A stretch of 64,000 bases of DNA from Nitrobacter vulgaris (GCF_031453995.1 NZ_JAVDPZ010000012.1:1-64000); one strand, 5' to 3'; shown: positions 35,837 to 44,591, counted from the stretch's first letter. Program-made: numbers and translations. The notes: a model not told the origin generated them from the letters alone.

Positions 35837-36874
35837 ATGCGAACATTTCGAGGCGGCCTCCTGATAGGCCTCGCCATCGCCACCGCTATCGCGGTGATGG
35901 CGATCACCTATGAGCGCTACGATACCAAGACCCTGAAACGAACGCTCCGGCGCGACGCCGTGCTGTGCGGCGTCAACACCGGCCTGCCCGGGTTTTCGAA
36001 TTCGGACGAGAAGGGCGACTGGTCAGGCTTCGACGTGGATTTCTGCCGCGCCGTGGCAGCCGCTATCTTCGACGATCCGGCGAAGGTGAAGTTGGTTGCG
36101 CTTGAGGCCGACGAACGTTTCAAGGAATTGCAAAGCCGCAAGGTCGACATCCTCGCGCGCAACTCGACCTGGAGCATGTCGCGGGAAACCAACTACAACC
36201 TCTACTTCCCGGCGGTCGCATATTATGACGGCGAGGGTTTCATGGTCCGTACCTCGCGCAAGGCGGACTCGGCGCTCGATCTCGATAGTACCAAAATTTG
36301 TGTACAGGATGGCACAACGACGCAGCTCAACCTCGCGGACTTTTTCAAGAGCAACAACCTGAAGTACGAGGAGATCAAGTTTGGTAAGCTGGAGGACATG
36401 CTAAGGGCCTATGACGAGGCCAAGTGCGATGTTCTGACCGCCGATGTTTCTCATCTCTATGCGTTGCGGCTGCGGCTGACCAAGCCGAACGAGAGCTTCA
36501 TCCTGCCCGATGTGATCTCGAAGGAGCCGTTGGCGCCTGTTGTTCGCCAGCGCGACGACGACTGGATGATGATCATCAAATGGACGCTCTATGCGATGAT
36601 CAATGCCGAAGAACTCGGCATCACTTCGAAGAACATCGACGAGGCGATGAAGTCGAAGAAGCCAGATGTGATGCGGCTGGTCGGTACCGATGGTCAGTAT
36701 GGTGAGGGTCTCGGATTGACGAAGGACTGGGCGGCACGCATCATCCGCCGCGTCGGCAACTACGGCGAAATCTACGACCGCAATATCGGCAGTGATTCAA
36801 AGCTGAAGATTCCACGCGGCTTGAACCAACTCTGGAACGCGGGCGGCATCATGTATGCTCCGCCGCTGCGGTAA
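35837..36874 (+). CDS. Amino-acid ABC transporter substrate-binding protein (AapJ-like), orphan
   Basis: 345 residues from ATG 35837 (AAAGGGG upstream). An N-terminal hydrophobic segment (about 6-24) acts as signal or anchor. The class 3 binding fold shows LCGVNTGLPGFSNSDEKGDW, SGFDVDFCRAVAAAIFDD, DILARNSTWSMSRETNYNLY, YDGEGFMVR and KICVQDGTTTQLNL. The pattern is that of the general L-amino-acid system (Aap/Bzt). The permease and ATPase genes usually following are absent; next comes a convergent methyltransferase gene. It may serve a transporter encoded elsewhere. Confidence 0.9.
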   Translation: MRTFRGGLLIGLAIATAIAVMAITYERYDTKTLKRTLRRDAVLCGVNTGLPGFSNSDEKGDWSGFDVDFCRAVAAAIFDDPAKVKLVALEADERFKELQSRKVDILARNSTWSMSRETNYNLYFPAVAYYDGEGFMVRTSRKADSALDLDSTKICVQDGTTTQLNLADFFKSNNLKYEEIKFGKLEDMLRAYDEAKCDVLTADVSHLYALRLRLTKPNESFILPDVISKEPLAPVVRQRDDDWMMIIKWTLYAMINAEELGITSKNIDEAMKSKKPDVMRLVGTDGQYGEGLGLTKDWAARIIRRVGNYGEIYDRNIGSDSKLKIPRGLNQLWNAGGIMYAPPLR

Positions 36875-36903
36875 TCCCGCAGGCTGGGAGGCGGCTGCGA
36901 CGC

Positions 36904-37575
36904 TCATCCCTGATTTCGTTCGAACGCAAGGATCAGATTATTGGCGGGCATTTCAGTGATGTCCGTCAGCGTCAGGCCGTTTTGCTGCGCCAGCGTCGCC
37001 ACCTCGTCAACGTCGCGTACGCCCCACTCTGGATTGTTATTGCGAAGGCTGGCATCGAACGCCTCGTTGCTTGGCGCGGTGTGTCGCCCGTTTCGCTTGA
37101 ACGGTCCATAGAGAAACAGCCGCCCATCAGGACGCAGACAGTGTGAGGCGCCCGCGATCAGGCCCTCGGCGACGCGCCACGGCGCGATATGGATCACATT
37201 GGCGCAGAACACCGCGAGCAACGCGCCGTGGCCATCGTTCATTTCCGCCAATTGGCATGGATTCGATAGGTCGATCCGCTGGGGCTGCCGGACGTTGGCT
37301 AGGTTCTCGTGAGCGGTCCACGCTGCGATGCTCCGGAGATGATGGTCGTTAAGATCGGTCGGCCACCAGGTAATGCCGGGCGACTGCCGCGCGAAGAAAA
37401 CGACATGCTGTCCGGTGCCGCTGCCGGCCTCGAGCACGTTACCTGTCTTGCCGCGCAGGAATTTTTCGAGAACCGTCCAGATCGCGACATGGTTGCGGTG
37501 AAACGCAGCCGCGTCGAGCCGTTCATCGGAAGCTCCACGCCGGCTGTCGTTGCGAAATTCACCGTAGTCGGGCAT
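36904..37575 (-). CDS. DUF938 class I SAM-dependent methyltransferase
   Basis: 223 residues. The SAM-binding glycine loop is VLEAGSGTGQHVVFFA (about 47-62), followed by the acidic WWPTDLNDHHLRSIAAW and the HIAPWRVAEGLI and RPDGRLFLYGPFKRNGRHTA segments that mark DUF938. It is cytoplasmic and its substrate is unknown. It converges with the amino-acid binding protein gene. Confidence 0.88.
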   Translation of the reverse strand: MPDYGEFRNDSRRGASDERLDAAAFHRNHVAIWTVLEKFLRGKTGNVLEAGSGTGQHVVFFARQSPGITWWPTDLNDHHLRSIAAWTAHENLANVRQPQRIDLSNPCQLAEMNDGHGALLAVFCANVIHIAPWRVAEGLIAGASHCLRPDGRLFLYGPFKRNGRHTAPSNEAFDASLRNNNPEWGVRDVDEVATLAQQNGLTLTDITEMPANNLILAFERNQG

Positions 37576-38122
37576 GGGCGGATACCTTTCATTCCGAGGG
37601 AATCCTGCAGGATCGCTGGTCCGGGCATCATTCCAGCTTGCCAGACATCCAGTATAACGCCGACGGAATCGTGGATGTACTGAGCGATCCGATCTAACAT
37701 GCGGGCCGTGAAGACGGAGATCAAGTCGGGGATTATGCCGAAGCTACTCGGCCCCGTTCCGCTGTAATTTGGCAGGGTTCTGCACGGCGGTTCGCGCAAG
37801 CTGGTTTTAAGGCTGGTCGATGACTGCGCGAGATGCCGGCAGGGCCGATGCCATCACTCGCGCGCGGCGGCATAGATGCCGCTCTCAAGCTTGGGGTTGG
37901 CTCAGAGTGGCGCGACGCCGTCATCGATGCCGGGTCGATTGGATAAATTGCTCGGGTGTTCAACCTTGAGCTTGCCAAAGGCAATGTGCGCGACGTACGC
38001 TACTGTTACCGGTGTTCTCCGTGCTGCCCGAGCCTGATCCCGCGAGAGGATTTGTTCGAGAACACGCAGGCGCCGACACAGCGACCGTGCCCAGAAGATC
38101 GCGACGGCTACAGGAGGTATCT
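37576..38122. other. 547-base stretch without a supported gene
   Basis: Frames on both strands give only short Arg/Pro/Ser-rich readings with no ribosome site or family wording. The last ~20 bases hold the CAGGAGGT ribosome site for the DsrE gene. It may contain decayed coding DNA, but I could not identify any. Confidence 0.45.
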
Positions 38123-38581
38123 ATGCGCCGATTTATGCGTCCTATCATCGCCGCAGCAGGGCTGTTGATCGCATTCACCTCGCATGGTTTCGCCGCCGAG
38201 CCGCAGCCGCAGCATCGCCTTGTGATCCAGGTCGACCAGAACGATCGGCGCACCATGGACTTCGCGCTGAACAACGCCACAGACGTGATCGAGCACTATC
38301 GCGGACTGGACCAGACGGTGGCCGTCGAAATCATGGCGTGCGGCCCGGGTATCCACATGCTGCGCATAGATTCGTCGCCTGTGAAGGAGCGCATCAAGCA
38401 GATACGGGAAACGGCATCCCCCAGTAAGATCCAGTTCTCGGCCTGCAACAACACCAAGCAGAGTATGGAGAAGAAGGAAGGCCATCTGCTTGAGATGCTG
38501 CCCGGAACAACGATTGTGCCCTTGGGCGTGGTGCGGCTATTGGAGTTGCAGGAACAGGGCTGGAGCTATGTGCGGCCGTGA
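38123..38581 (+). CDS. Exported DsrE-family sulfur-relay-like protein
   Basis: 152 residues from ATG 38123, with a strong CAGGAGG site. A signal peptide (about 1-25, ending HGFAAE) precedes a DsrE/DsrF-like fold (about 30-150): HRLVIQVDQNDRRTMDFALN, NNATDVIEHYR, VAVEIMACGPGIHML, a Cys in QFSACNNTKQSM and GVVRLLELQEQGWSYVRP. The conserved Cys positions are those that carry sulfane sulfur in relatives. It lies 268 bases before a persulfide dioxygenase-rhodanese gene, supporting a role in handling reactive sulfur in the periplasm. Confidence 0.85.
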   Translation: MRRFMRPIIAAAGLLIAFTSHGFAAEPQPQHRLVIQVDQNDRRTMDFALNNATDVIEHYRGLDQTVAVEIMACGPGIHMLRIDSSPVKERIKQIRETASPSKIQFSACNNTKQSMEKKEGHLLEMLPGTTIVPLGVVRLLELQEQGWSYVRP

Positions 38582-38849
38582 TCAACGGTTGACCAACGCT
38601 CTGAAGCACCGCATTCGCGGCTGTTGTTGATCGCTTCGGCCTGCTGGGGTTGCTGCGTAACCGTTATGCTCGCCGCCGCGCTGTGATCGAGACCAGTTGA
38701 CTCCGTGGCGATAGAGGCCAGCCGCCAGAGCGGCGGTCGAGTGATCAGCGATCTGGACTTGTGACCGGTTGCAATCGCCCGCCAGCAGCATAAATTTGCT
38801 GGAATACCTCACGGTAAGCAAATCTGCACAGGAGGAGGGTCGTACGATT

Positions 38850-39890
38850 ATGATCTTTCGCCAGTTGTTCGACAGCGTTTCCGGCACCTACAGCTACCTG
38901 ATGGCGAGCCGTGCTGGCGGCGAGGCGTTGATTCTCGATCCGGTGCTGGAAAAGGTCGGCCGTTACTGCCAGTTGCTGCGTGAGCTCGACCTCAAGCTTG
39001 TGAAGGCCATCGACACGCATCTTCATGCCGATCATGTCACCGGACTAGGTGAGCTGCGTGATCGCACCCAATGCGTCACCGTGATGGGCGAGCAGACCAA
39101 AGCCGACGTGGTTTCGATGCGGGTCAGCGACGGCGATAAGATCAAGATCGAGGGCATTGGCCTCGACGTGATGTACACGCCGGGCCACACCGACGATTCC
39201 TACAGTTACCTGATGGGCGATCGTGTCTTCACCGGCGACACGTTGCTGATCCGAGGCACCGGCCGCACCGATTTCCAGAACGGCAGTGCGCGTGCGCAGT
39301 ACGATTCGATCTTTAACCGGCTCCTGAAGCTGCCCGACGAAACCATGGTGTTTCCCGCGCACGACTACAAGGGCGATACGGTCTCCACTATCGGAGAAGA
39401 GAGGCGCTACAATCCGCGGCTTCAGGTGCGCTCGATAGACGAATACATTGAACTGATGAACAATCTGAAATTGCCGAATCCGAAGCTGATGGATGTGGTG
39501 ATTCCTGCCAACATGCATGTCGGTCTCAGGCAGGACGATCTGGCGAAGCGGGGACTGGCGCTGACGCCGCGCGAGGCGATCGCCCGACTCGGTCAGCCCG
39601 ATATCCTGCTGGTCGATCTTCGCGAAGCCCATGAGCGCGCCAAACACGGTACGCTGACAGGTGCGCTGCATGCGCCCTATCCTGATATCGCCGACGGTCT
39701 GAAACCAGGCGGAATGCTGCGTGAGGTAGCCGCCGCGACCGGGCGCCGCATCGTGTTCTTCTGCGCCTTCGGCGAGCGTTCGGCCATGGCTGTTACCGCG
39801 GCGAAGGACGCTGGCTTGACCAACGCGGTGCATATCGAGGGCGGGATCGATGCCTGGAAGAAAGCCGGCGGACCAGTGGTCGCGGGCTGA
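38850..39890 (+). CDS. Persulfide dioxygenase-rhodanese fusion (ETHE1-like plus rhodanese)
   Basis: 346 residues from ATG 38850; a purine-rich AGGAGGAGGG lies about 10 bases upstream. The metallo-beta-lactamase fold of ETHE1 type (1-about 240) carries THLHADHVTG, the metal-binding YTPGHTDDS, FTGDTLLIRGTGRTDF and VFPAHDYKG. A rhodanese domain follows (about 255-346; LVDLREAHERAKHGTLTGAL) with active-site Cys305 in FFCAFGERSA. ETHE1 enzymes oxidise glutathione persulfide to sulfite; the rhodanese can use that sulfite or supply persulfide. It sits with the DsrE protein as a small sulfide-detoxification unit. No SQR gene is visible. Confidence 0.92.
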   Translation: MIFRQLFDSVSGTYSYLMASRAGGEALILDPVLEKVGRYCQLLRELDLKLVKAIDTHLHADHVTGLGELRDRTQCVTVMGEQTKADVVSMRVSDGDKIKIEGIGLDVMYTPGHTDDSYSYLMGDRVFTGDTLLIRGTGRTDFQNGSARAQYDSIFNRLLKLPDETMVFPAHDYKGDTVSTIGEERRYNPRLQVRSIDEYIELMNNLKLPNPKLMDVVIPANMHVGLRQDDLAKRGLALTPREAIARLGQPDILLVDLREAHERAKHGTLTGALHAPYPDIADGLKPGGMLREVAAATGRRIVFFCAFGERSAMAVTAAKDAGLTNAVHIEGGIDAWKKAGGPVVAG

Positions 39891-39999
39891 CAGGTCACAG
39901 TGGGCGTGTGCACCGGGGCCATGACGGCCGTTGACCGTCAAAATTCCTCAGAAAGGAAGGTCATCGCCCGTGTCGAACAGTCGACGACTGTCACAGCGT

Positions 40000-40614
40000 T
40001 CATTCGGCCTCTATTGCTTTCTGAAGGTCCGAGCAGGCGTCGTCCGCGGCGCGATTGAGAATGAAGAGGCTGTCTGCCGGTCCGAAAGCAATGTACTCGC
40101 CCGGTCCCTCCGTTACCCGCGCCTCTGTCCGCATGTTGATGTCGTCATCGATGTAGACCTTCAGTCCGTTGTCGATGGTTTCAATTATGAAGATGCCGCC
40201 TTCCGCATCGAGATTCTCTCCAGTTATGTGGCAAGCGATGCCGTCCGCATGCAGATAGCCTGAGACGATGGCGTGCTCGTCGGCGCGGTTCGCTTGCTGG
40301 TCAAACGCGCATTGCCCGATAGCCCGCCACGGACGGGCGTCGTTACGCCGCATGATTTCCAGCCGGGCGAATGTTTGGAGCGGAGTGTCAACACTGTCGG
40401 GATAAGTTTCGCGCCGCAGCGCGAACCGCATGGAAGTCGTCTTCTGAGTCGGGTTTTTTGCCAGATGAGCAGCATCGTAACTGCGGGTGAAGCAGGCCTG
40501 AGAGCCGGCTGCGTCGTCAATAAGATCGGGCGCGGCGTGGACGTCAGAGGCCGCAACCAAAATGGCGATTAAAACGAAAAGTGCTTGTTTCTCCATGCTC
40601 GTCTGCATTTTCAT
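40000..40614 (-). CDS. Exported protein, function unknown
   Basis: 204 residues. A signal peptide (about 1-27, LFVLIAILVAASDVHA) is followed by a soluble chain with several Cys (SQACFTRSYDAAHLAK, WRAIGQCAFDQQA, GIACHITGENL, DDACSDLQKA), suggesting a disulfide-stabilised periplasmic protein. The central part (FALRRETYPDSVDTPLQTFA then GGIFIIETIDNGLKVYIDDD) looks beta-rich. No family recognised. ATG at 40614 lacks a strong ribosome site; an internal Met at 40596 is possible. It converges with the rhodanese fusion gene. Confidence 0.7.
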   Translation of the reverse strand: MKMQTSMEKQALFVLIAILVAASDVHAAPDLIDDAAGSQACFTRSYDAAHLAKNPTQKTTSMRFALRRETYPDSVDTPLQTFARLEIMRRNDARPWRAIGQCAFDQQANRADEHAIVSGYLHADGIACHITGENLDAEGGIFIIETIDNGLKVYIDDDINMRTEARVTEGPGEYIAFGPADSLFILNRAADDACSDLQKAIEAE

Positions 40615-40681
40615 CCCTGCTTACAAACTCCATTCAGGGGACGGAATATAACGAAGAGAAGTTAGCGGGACAGCCGTTATT

Positions 40682-40776
40682 TATAGCGCTTCGAGCGAAT
40701 CGGTTCGCGTGAAGCAAACGCGTCAGATCAAAATCGTGGAGCCCCGCTTTTGATTCCGTCAGAGCGAAAGCCCTAA
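40682..40776. repeat. Dispersed palindromic repeat family 1, copy 1
   Basis: It begins TATAGCGCTTCGAGCGAA and continues with CGGTTCGCGTGAAGCAAACG and CGTCAGATC, ending with a GATTCCGTCAGAGCGAAAGCC segment. It shares order and wording with copies at 41871, 58992 and 62738. Confidence 0.85.
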
Positions 40777-40809
40777 TAGAAAGTGGCTCCAGCTAGAATG
40801 TCTTTTGCG

Positions 40810-41280
40810 TCAGCCGGCGACACTGCCGCGATTGTCAAATGTCGACAAAGTGTTGAGTTCGGTGCGCAGACGATCCGGGTCTGAGAGCTCTTTTTCGATT
40901 TCCGCATGAAGATGTCGCCAGATCGGCACCGCCACGGCCAGAACGGCCCGGCCATGAGGCGTCAGCTGCAACAGTCGGGCACGCCCGTCCTTTGGGTCGG
41001 CCATTGTTTTGACAAGACGCCGACGCTCCAGCGGCTTGAGATTGGCAGTCAAGGTTGTCCTGTCCATCGCCAGCAGCGCCGCTACGCTGCTGAGGTTCGG
41101 TGGCTGCGGCCGGTTGAGCGACATGAGCAGGGAGAACTGTCCGCTGGTGAGGCCAACCGGCTTCAACACGATATCGAAGCGGCGTGCGATCGCTCGCGCT
41201 GCCCTCTGGGCATGGAGGCACAAGCAGGTGTCGCGCACCAGAATCGTGGTTTCAAAAGCAGGATCCGGAAGCGTACGCAT
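40810..41280 (-). CDS. MarR-family transcriptional regulator
   Basis: 156 residues. A winged helix-turn-helix lies at about 55-110 (FSLLMSLNRPQPPNLSSVAA, LLAMDRTTLTANLKPLERR, RLVKTMADPKDGRARLLQLT), the last part being the MarR wing with the D-x-R signature. Two Cys near the N-terminus (DTCLCLHAQ) could sense oxidants or electrophiles. It is divergent from a VOC-family gene across 135 bases that contain a perfect GTTGATATCAAC palindrome, its likely operator. Confidence 0.9.
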   Translation of the reverse strand: MRTLPDPAFETTILVRDTCLCLHAQRAARAIARRFDIVLKPVGLTSGQFSLLMSLNRPQPPNLSSVAALLAMDRTTLTANLKPLERRRLVKTMADPKDGRARLLQLTPHGRAVLAVAVPIWRHLHAEIEKELSDPDRLRTELNTLSTFDNRGSVAG

Positions 41281-41309
41281 CAGGGAGCTTGACTCCGCGG
41301 CAACATTAC

Positions 41310-41321
41310 GTTGATATCAAC
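41310..41321. promoter_or_regulatory. Palindromic operator between marR-type and VOC genes
   Basis: GTTGATATCAAC is a perfect 12-base palindrome (longer if mismatches are allowed: ACGTTGATATCAACTT). It is 29 bases from the MarR-type gene start and 94 from the VOC gene start. MarR proteins commonly bind such TTGATATCAA sites. It is distinct from the FixK boxes, which have four spacer bases. Confidence 0.6.
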
Positions 41322-41415
41322 TTATGTAGGAGGTCGTCAATCGGCGTCGGCGGCGTGTCCTGGCAGCTCAATCTTTCATAATGCGAGTCAACACCCCTGT
41401 GAGAAAGGAGCCAAC

Positions 41416-41862
41416 ATGAAGATCGTGACCAGCCTTAGCTTCCGGGGCCAGTGCCGCGAGGCATTCGAGTTCTACGCCAAAGTCCTCGGCGGGACGATCA
41501 AGGCGGCCATGCCCTACGGCGATGCGCCTCCGGGCATGCCGATCACAGACGAGAAGTACAAAACCTGGCTGATGCATTGCTGGCTCGATGTCGGCGATCA
41601 GGCGCTGATGGGCGCCGACATGGACGTCGGATGGGCGTCTAACATCGACAAACCCAAGAACGGCTTCGACGTGACCCTGCACACAAATGACATGGCCGAG
41701 GCCCGGCGCTGGTTCGATCAACTCTCTCAAGGCGGCAAAGCAGGCATGCCGTTCGCCGAAACCTTCTGGTCGCCCGGCTTCGGGACGCTGACCGACAAGT
41801 TCGGTATCCCCTGGATGATCAACGTCATTCCATCGGCTGACTGGAAACCGCCGCAAGGCTGA
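41416..41862 (+). CDS. VOC-family (PhnB-like glyoxalase/bleomycin-resistance fold) protein
   Basis: 148 residues from ATG 41416 with GAAAGGAG upstream. The paired beta-alpha-beta-beta-beta modules appear as TSLSFRGQCREAFEFYAKVL, GGTIKAAMPYGDAPPGMP, DQALMGADM, NGFDVTLHTNDMAEARRWFD and FWSPGFGTLTDKFGIPWMIN. PhnB-like proteins lack an assigned enzymatic role. The divergent MarR gene and shared operator suggest it is the repressor's target and may deal with a toxic small molecule. Confidence 0.88.
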   Translation: MKIVTSLSFRGQCREAFEFYAKVLGGTIKAAMPYGDAPPGMPITDEKYKTWLMHCWLDVGDQALMGADMDVGWASNIDKPKNGFDVTLHTNDMAEARRWFDQLSQGGKAGMPFAETFWSPGFGTLTDKFGIPWMINVIPSADWKPPQG

Positions 41863-41870
41863 TCGCATGC

Positions 41871-41994
41871 CTATAGCGTTTCGAGCGAAGCATGCTCTCG
41901 GGCTTGACCCGAGGACAGGTAACGGTTCGCGTAAAGAAACGCGTCAAACAATTATGGAACCCCGCGTCCGATTCCATCAGGAGCGGGGTTCTAA
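41871..41994. repeat. Dispersed palindromic repeat family 1, copy 2 (long form)
   Basis: It begins CTATAGCGTTTCGAGCGAAG, has an extra hairpin CTCGGGCTTGACCCGAG, then GGTTCGCGTAAAGAAACGCG and a terminal GATTCCATCAGGAGCGG block. It lies between the VOC and MFS genes. Confidence 0.85.
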
Positions 41995-42075
41995 GCACCA
42001 GGAATAAAAAGCAGGCGGCTGTCGGCACCGACCGTGCTGATGCGTCCTTGGGACATCGGGCGGGGAGGCCGCCCG

Positions 42076-43311
42076 ATGGAGCAGGGGCGTCGGGCAAGGA
42101 CCATGAATCATTACTATCGCTGGGCGATCGTTGCGGCAGGCGGCCTCTTGGGCTGCGTCGCGATCGGCGCCATGTTTTCGTTGCCTGTCTTCCTGCGGCC
42201 GATGTCGCAGGACACCGGCTGGTCCGTCACCGGCATATCCACGGCGATGACGATCGGTTTCCTCGCCATGGCGGCGGCCAGCATGGTGTGGGGCAACCTC
42301 TCCGACCGGTTCGGCCCACGCCCGGTGGTGCTCACGGGGTCGGTCGCGCTGGCGGCGAGCTTGGCGCTCGCCAGCCGGGCGGAATCGCTAATCGCGTTTC
42401 AATTTCAATTTGGTCTTTTGATCGGTGCGTCAACCGCCGCCATCCTTGCGCCGATGATGGCTTGCGTGACCGGTTGGTTCGATACGCAGCGCGGTCTTGC
42501 CGTCTCGCTGGTCTCCGCAGGCATGGGCATGGCGCCGATGACCATGGCGCCGCTTGCAGCCTGGCTGGTCACGATCCATGACTGGCGGACATCGATGCTG
42601 ATCATCGCTGCTCTTACCGCGGTTCTGATGATTCCCGCCGCACTGCTCGTGCGTCGGCCGCCGGCGTTGGAGGGCGGACCGACCGGGATGACGATGAGTG
42701 AGTCGCAATCGAACATGACCGTTCGGCAAGCGGTGAGTTCACCGCAGTTCATCATTTTGATGCTGGCGAACTTCTTTTGCTGCGCCACTCACTCAGGCCC
42801 GATCTTTCATACGGTGAGCTATGCGGTGACGTGCGGCATACCGATGATTGCTGCGGTGTCGATCTACAGCATCGAGGGGTTGGCCGGCATGTTCGGTCGC
42901 ATCGGGTTCGGCCTTGCGGGAGACCGGTTCGGTGCGCAACGCGTTCTGGTGATCGGACTGATGGCGCAGGCCTTCGGCGTACTCGCCTATGCTTTCGTCA
43001 ACCAGCTCGGCGGTTTCTACGCCGTGGCAGTGGTCGTCGGCTTCCTTTACGCCGGAACGATGCCGCTCTATGCCGTGATCATCCGGGAGAATTTCCCGTT
43101 GAAGATGATGGGCACGATCATCGGCGGCACCGCGATGGCCGGCAGCCTTGGCATGTCGACCGGCCCGCTGCTGGGCGGGCTGATCTACGACCATTTCGGC
43201 AGCTACGCGCTGATGTATGTCGGTTCGTGGGGCATGGGCCTGATGGCTATGCTGATCCTGATGAGCTTTCGGCCGTTCTTCCCTAGGAGGGAGGCTATGG
43301 CGGCGGCTTAA
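42076..43311 (+). CDS. MFS transporter (oxalate/formate-antiporter-like group)
   Basis: 411 residues from ATG 42076, which follows GGGGAGG; a later ATG at 42103 is possible. Twelve membrane helices. The N-half begins AIVAAGGLLGCVAIGAMFSL, with the family's PMSQDTGWSVTGISTAM and the A-motif-like WGNLSDRFGPRPV. The C-half has EGLAGMFGRIGFGLAGDRFG and GTIIGGTAMAGSLGMSTGPL. Carboxylates are likely substrates by family, not by specific residues. It converges with nrdB. Confidence 0.87.
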   Translation: MEQGRRARTMNHYYRWAIVAAGGLLGCVAIGAMFSLPVFLRPMSQDTGWSVTGISTAMTIGFLAMAAASMVWGNLSDRFGPRPVVLTGSVALAASLALASRAESLIAFQFQFGLLIGASTAAILAPMMACVTGWFDTQRGLAVSLVSAGMGMAPMTMAPLAAWLVTIHDWRTSMLIIAALTAVLMIPAALLVRRPPALEGGPTGMTMSESQSNMTVRQAVSSPQFIILMLANFFCCATHSGPIFHTVSYAVTCGIPMIAAVSIYSIEGLAGMFGRIGFGLAGDRFGAQRVLVIGLMAQAFGVLAYAFVNQLGGFYAVAVVVGFLYAGTMPLYAVIIRENFPLKMMGTIIGGTAMAGSLGMSTGPLLGGLIYDHFGSYALMYVGSWGMGLMAMLILMSFRPFFPRREAMAAA

Positions 43312-43359
43312 ACCAGGCGCGGTGCTTCCGGTTTATCCGGTCGGCATTTTGCGGTCCGG

Positions 43360-44535
43360 TTAATCCCACGCAAGTGCGCCGCCATTCTGGTATTCGATGA
43401 CGCGGGTCTCAAAAAAGTTTTTCTCCTTCTTGAGATCCATCGCCTCGCTCATCCATGGAAAGGGATTGTCGGCCTCGGGAAACACCGGCGCGAGCCCGAG
43501 CTGAGCGCATCGCCGGTTGGCGATGACGTGCATGTAGGTCTCGCACAGCGCGGCATTCAGGCCAAGGAACCCGCGTGGCATGGTGTCCCGCCCATACGCG
43601 GCCTCGAGCTCGGCGGCATTCTTCAACATGGCGCGCACCTCTTCCTGGAAATGCTTGCTCCAGAGATGCGGGTTCTCGATTTTGATCTGGTTGATGATGT
43701 CGATGCCGAAGTTCAGGTGGATCGACTCGTCGCGCAGGATGTATTGATACTGCTCGGCGATGCCCACCATCTTGTTGCGTCGGCCGAGCGAGAGGATCTG
43801 CACGAAGCCCGTATAGAACCACATCCCTTCGAACACGACGTAGAACGCGACGAGGTCGCGCAGGAACGCCTGATCCGCTTCCGGCGTGCCGGTCTTGAAG
43901 CCAGGGTCGTCGAGATGCTGCGTGTGTTTGAGCGCCCAGGCCGCCTTGTCGGTGATAGAGGGCACCTCGCGATACATGTTGAACAATTCGCCCTCGTCGA
44001 GACCAAGGCTTTCGACGATGTACTGGAAAGTGTGAGTGTGGACGGCTTCCTCGAAGGCCTGGCGAAGCAGATATTGCCGGCATTCGGGATTGGTGAGGTG
44101 ACGGTAGATCGCCAGAACGATGTTATTGGCGACCAGCGACTCAGACGCCGCGAAGAAGCCGAGATTGCGCTTGATCATGCGCCGCTCGTCATCGGTGAGG
44201 CCGTCCTTCGATTTCCACAATGCGATGTCGGCCTGCATCGACACTTCGGTCGGCATCCAGTGATTATTGCAGCCGGAGAGATACTTCTCCCAGGCCCATC
44301 GGTACTTGAGCGGCAGGAGCTGGTTGACGTCGGCGCGGGCGTTGATCATCCGCTTGTCATCGACGCGCACCCGTGCAGCGCCGCGATCGATTTCGCCGAG
44401 GCCGGTGGCATCGACAGAGGTGTCGGTCATTGTCACGCAAGGCGATGGATCAGACGTCACGTCGTTATGCGCGAGCGTCTGCGGCGGAGCGGATCGTGCC
44501 AGTGCGGGAGAAGAGGTGTCGGACCAATCGAGCAT
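43360..44535 (-). CDS. nrdB: Ribonucleotide reductase small subunit, class Ic-like
   Basis: 391 residues from ATG 44535 (AGGAAC upstream; a frame open to 44601 lacks support). Ferritin-like fold with metal ligands Glu132 (ASESLVANN), Glu163 and His166 (FEEAVHTHTF), Glu236 (VFEGMWF), Glu270 and His273 (RDESIHLNF). The radical-site position, His166+4, is Phe170 instead of Tyr, and the first ligand is Glu instead of Asp. Both features, with identical ligand spacing, are those of the Chlamydia trachomatis class Ic enzyme, which uses Mn(IV)/Fe(III) without a tyrosyl radical. It provides the oxidant for deoxynucleotide synthesis by NrdA. Second gene of the nrdAB operon, 56 bases after nrdA, under a cobalamin riboswitch. 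Confidence 0.93.
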   Translation of the reverse strand: MLDWSDTSSPALARSAPPQTLAHNDVTSDPSPCVTMTDTSVDATGLGEIDRGAARVRVDDKRMINARADVNQLLPLKYRWAWEKYLSGCNNHWMPTEVSMQADIALWKSKDGLTDDERRMIKRNLGFFAASESLVANNIVLAIYRHLTNPECRQYLLRQAFEEAVHTHTFQYIVESLGLDEGELFNMYREVPSITDKAAWALKHTQHLDDPGFKTGTPEADQAFLRDLVAFYVVFEGMWFYTGFVQILSLGRRNKMVGIAEQYQYILRDESIHLNFGIDIINQIKIENPHLWSKHFQEEVRAMLKNAAELEAAYGRDTMPRGFLGLNAALCETYMHVIANRRCAQLGLAPVFPEADNPFPWMSEAMDLKKEKNFFETRVIEYQNGGALAWD

Positions 44536-44591
44536 GGGGTGTTCCTGATTGTTTCTTCTTTGTGCAAGCGACGCGCGAGCACGAAATGAGG

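Noticed and set aside
39922..39945. TGACGG-CCGTTGA-CCGTCA hairpin followed by AAAATT between convergent genes
   Set aside because: Stem of only six pairs and no proper U-run; too weak to call a terminator.
43528..44589. Long open frame (353 codons) antisense to nrdB
   Set aside because: Shadow of nrdB on the opposite strand with no motif or ribosome site.
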